Assembly: GCA_040511595.1 (NCBI GenBank) | Contig: JBEVGU010000059.1 | Location: forward strand, 1 to 8,224 | DNA from: JAOUEA01 sp040511595 | GTDB taxonomy: Bacteria > Actinomycetota > UBA4738 > HRBIN12 | DNA length: 8,224 bases | Direction: 5' to 3' | Shown here: positions 7,206-8,224 of the stretch, piece by piece | How the letters are laid out: every line of letters starts with the position of its first letter | Numbering within the stretch: position 1 is the first letter of the stretch | Program-made: the position numbers and the translations under genes | The notes under the pieces: generated by a model | The model's database searches: none | The model's input: the letters and a program-made list of their open reading frames with translations, nothing else | What the model was told of the DNA's origin: nothing

Positions 7206-7211
7206 TAGACT
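7206..7211 (+). promoter_or_regulatory. Putative -10 element of tRNA-Ser
   Basis: TAGACT ends 7 bases before the first base of the tRNA (7219), so the predicted transcript would begin at or within a base of the mature 5' end. The region 16-19 bases upstream has only a weak GAC match to a -35. It faces the oxidoreductase promoter, and the two -35 zones would overlap around 7183-7190. Confidence 0.4.
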
Positions 7212-7218
7212 CGTCGGC

Positions 7219-7308
7219 GGAGACGTGCCTGAGTGGCCGAAAGGAGCCGCCTGCTAAGCGGTTAGGGGGTGTTGAGCTCCCTCCCGGGTTCGAATCCCGG
7301 CGTCTCCG
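7219..7308 (+). tRNA. tRNA-Ser (anticodon GCU)
   Basis: The gene folds as a complete class II tRNA. The acceptor stem is GGAGACG (7219-7225) with CGTCTCC (7301-7307) and discriminator G7308. The D arm is CCT/AGG. The anticodon stem is GCCGC/GCGGT around loop CTGCTAA, with anticodon GCT at 7253-7255. A long variable arm of about 21 bases (7263-7283) is typical of serine tRNAs. The T arm is CCGGG-TTCGAAT-CCCGG (7284-7300). It reads AGC and AGU codons. The 3' CCA is not encoded, since CCG follows the discriminator, so it must be added by nucleotidyltransferase. It diverges from the oxidoreductase gene 64 bases away. Confidence 0.97.
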
Positions 7309-7309
7309 C

Positions 7310-7384
7310 CGCTCCCTCAGCGCCGCCGTCAGTCTCTTGGGGGAGCGCAGCATCGTCGTGTTCGTGCGCTCCCCTCACACGACG
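7310..7384. repeat. Nest of three overlapping inverted repeats after tRNA-Ser
   Basis: Three stems share bases. H1 pairs 7310-7320 with 7337-7347 (11 bp with two G-U). H2 pairs GGGGAGCGCA (7340-7349) with TGCGCTCCCC (7365-7374), a perfect 10 bp plus a G-U at 7339/7375. H3 pairs CGTCGTGT (7354-7361) with ACACGACG (7377-7384), a perfect 8 bp. H1 and H2 compete for 7339-7347, and H2 and H3 interlock. The nest lies between the tRNA (+) and the small membrane gene (-), so the simplest role is a bidirectional terminator. No T-tract follows on either strand. Confidence 0.6.
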
Positions 7385-7405
7385 CAAGGACGCCGACGAA
7401 GGGCC

Positions 7406-7585
7406 CTATCCTGCCGTGGGCGGTTGGGAGTCTGGGTGATGAGTGCGGCGGGAGCCACGACCTCGCATCCGAAAGAACAGCCATCCGGCCGCGCCGATCA
7501 GAAGCACGGCCACCACGGCAACGATGGCCCAGTTGGCCCCGTCAGAGCCGCCTCCGTAGGTGTACGCGGCGAGCAATCCGATCAT
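7406..7585 (-). CDS. Small single-pass membrane protein of unknown function
   Basis: From the ATG at 7585 this gives 59 residues. A short glycine-rich N-terminal stretch (LAAYTYGGGSDGANW) is followed by one hydrophobic helix (WAIVAVVAVLLIGAAGWLFF, about residues 19-38). A basic RMRGRGSRR segment and a proline-rich tail close the protein. The basic residues after the helix predict a cytoplasmic C terminus. No family is recognised. The start is decided by a perfect AGGAGGT 7 bases upstream. An in-frame GTG at 7594 overlaps that site and is therefore unlikely. It stands alone between the tRNA region and the cyclase-like remnant, and the inverted-repeat nest lies about 30 bases past its stop. The strong ribosome site and clear membrane topology support a real gene. 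The partner and role are unknown. Confidence 0.72.
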   Translation of the reverse strand: MIGLLAAYTYGGGSDGANWAIVAVVAVLLIGAAGWLFFRMRGRGSRRTHHPDSQPPTAG

Positions 7586-7592
7586 CGTTTCC

Positions 7593-7599
7593 ACCTCCT
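7593..7599 (-). promoter_or_regulatory. Perfect Shine-Dalgarno of the small membrane protein
   Basis: Minus-strand AGGAGGT lies 7 bases before the ATG at 7585. It is the best-matched ribosome site in the window and decides the start against the GTG at 7594. No confident -10/-35 pair was found upstream. Confidence 0.75.
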
Positions 7600-7612
7600 C
7601 GAGGGATCGTTC

Positions 7613-7790
7613 CTATCGGGGATTAGTCGCCGTGCCCACCGGGGCTCGCGCATGTTCGCATGTCCACACGTTCGTCACATCCGCCCTCGCTTTGAGGAGC
7701 CGGTCGGCCGTCGCCGGACCGATCATGATCTGACCGGGCGCCGCGATCGACTGCAACCGCGTGACGAATCCCGACAGCGGCACGGCCTTG
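7613..7790 (-). pseudogene. Possible C-terminal remnant of a class III adenylate/guanylate cyclase
   Basis: One minus-strand frame, overlapping the ABC gene stop and closing at TAG 7615-7613, stays open for about 59 codons. It reads AVPLSGFVT and then RLQSIAAPGQIMIG-PATADRLL. This resembles the end of class III nucleotidyl cyclase domains, whose usual pattern is VNxAxRLxxxAxPGxIxIxxxTxxxL. The normally conserved asparagine position is P, and three extra residues sit before the RLQ. The catalytic metal-binding part of a cyclase is absent, since the DNA upstream is ABC transporter sequence in another frame. There is no good start: the GTG at 7783 has only a cramped AAGG. I infer a decayed gene end left after rearrangement, and a chance resemblance is not excluded. 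Confidence 0.35.
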
Positions 7791-8224
7791 TTACGAAGGC
7801 GGATCGACGATCCCGTCGCCCCTCGAGAGCAGCCGTGCGAGGTGGCCGCCGCGGGACATGAGCGCGTCGAAGGGTCCCGACTCGACCACGCGCCCTTGGG
7901 CGAGCACGACGACCCGGTCGGCCGTCTGGATCGTCGAGGGCCGGTGCGCGATCAGGAGCGTCGTGCGACCACGGACGAGTTCGGCGATCGCCGCCCGCAG
8001 CGCGGTCTCGGACTCCGCATCCAGGTTCGCCACTGCCTCGTCCATCACAAGGATCGGCGCATCCTTCAACAGCGCCCGCGCGATCGCGAGTCGCTGTCGC
8101 TGCCCGCCCGACAGCGAGGCGCCGCGTTCCCCCACCACGGTGTCCCAGTCGTCGGGGAGGGCCTGGATGAAGGGGAGGGCCTGCGCGAGGAGCGCCGCAT
8201 GCTCGACATCGTTCTCCGCTGCCT
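7791..8224 (-). CDS. ABC transporter (exporter type) ATP-binding domain, C-terminal part, cut by window edge
   Basis: The visible 143 codons are the C-terminal half of an ATPase domain; the gene continues past base 8224. In order are the signature LSGGQRQRLAIARAL (residues 37-51 of the fragment), Walker B ILVMDE (57-62) with catalytic E62, the D-loop NLD (66-68) and the switch histidine H93 in LIAHRPST. The fragment begins with the LPDDWDTVVGERG segment typical of exporter ATPases. The whole protein would be expected to carry an N-terminal six-helix permease domain and run to about 580-600 residues, but that part is not seen. The DEAVANLD wording in place of the common DEPT is a variant found in some exporter ATPases. 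The substrate is unknown. A start codon drawn at 8138 would be false, because homology runs unbroken through it to the edge. Confidence 0.93.
   Translation of the reverse strand, partial: AAENDVEHAALLAQALPFIQALPDDWDTVVGERGASLSGGQRQRLAIARALLKDAPILVMDEAVANLDAESETALRAAIAELVRGRTTLLIAHRPSTIQTADRVVVLAQGRVVESGPFDALMSRGGHLARLLSRGDGIVDPPS

Noticed and set aside
7219..7308. tRNA-Ser as an integration (attachment) site of a mobile element
   Set aside because: No second copy of the tRNA 3' end, integrase or phage-like gene is visible in the window.
7339..7384. H-type RNA pseudoknot combining stems H2 and H3
   Set aside because: The geometry leaves only one base (7376) to span an 11-bp stem, which is sterically too short for both full stems at once. 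Competing hairpins are more likely.

Overview
The window reads as high-GC (roughly 70 % by eye) chromosomal DNA of an actinobacterium-like organism, probably uncultured or little studied. Supporting this are GTG starts, GTGA stop/start overlaps, TAnnnT -10 elements placed 6-7 bases before start codons (leaderless layout), and the gene order hemA-hemC-hemD-hemB-hemL. The class or genus cannot be settled from the sequence alone.

Layout. Bases 109-564 (+) encode a small stand-alone PAS-domain protein. It converges on a heme gene block, with a strong GC hairpin (577-605) between the two. The block runs on the minus strand, in transcription order: FAD-dependent DAO-family oxidoreductase (7154-5964), hemA (5904-4615), hemC (4618-3716), hemD (3719-2949), hemB (2891-1905) and hemL (1926-634). 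Reading plus again, a tRNA-Ser(GCU) gene at 7219-7308 diverges from the oxidoreductase. It is followed by a nest of three overlapping inverted repeats (7310-7384). Beyond that, on the minus strand, lie a 59-residue single-pass membrane protein (7585-7406) with a perfect Shine-Dalgarno, a short stretch resembling the C-terminal end of a class III nucleotidyl cyclase (about 7613-7790), and the C-terminal quarter of an ABC exporter ATPase that runs off the window at 8224.

How the genes work together. HemA and HemL make 5-aminolevulinate from glutamyl-tRNA (C5 pathway). HemB condenses it to porphobilinogen, HemC polymerises that to hydroxymethylbilane, and HemD closes the ring to uroporphyrinogen III. 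The window thus holds the complete common trunk of tetrapyrrole synthesis, with none of the later heme-branch genes. Four-base overlaps tie hemA-hemC-hemD, and a 22-base overlap ties hemB-hemL. The 57-base hemD-hemB gap carries a possible internal leaderless promoter. The oxidoreductase is placed as the first gene of the transcript, but its substrate and any link to heme are unknown.

No CRISPR array, insertion sequence, phage gene or clear defence system was seen. The less ordinary features are the divergent leaderless promoter pair around 7155-7218, the hairpin nest after the tRNA, the cyclase-like remnant, and the oxidoreductase heading the heme block.
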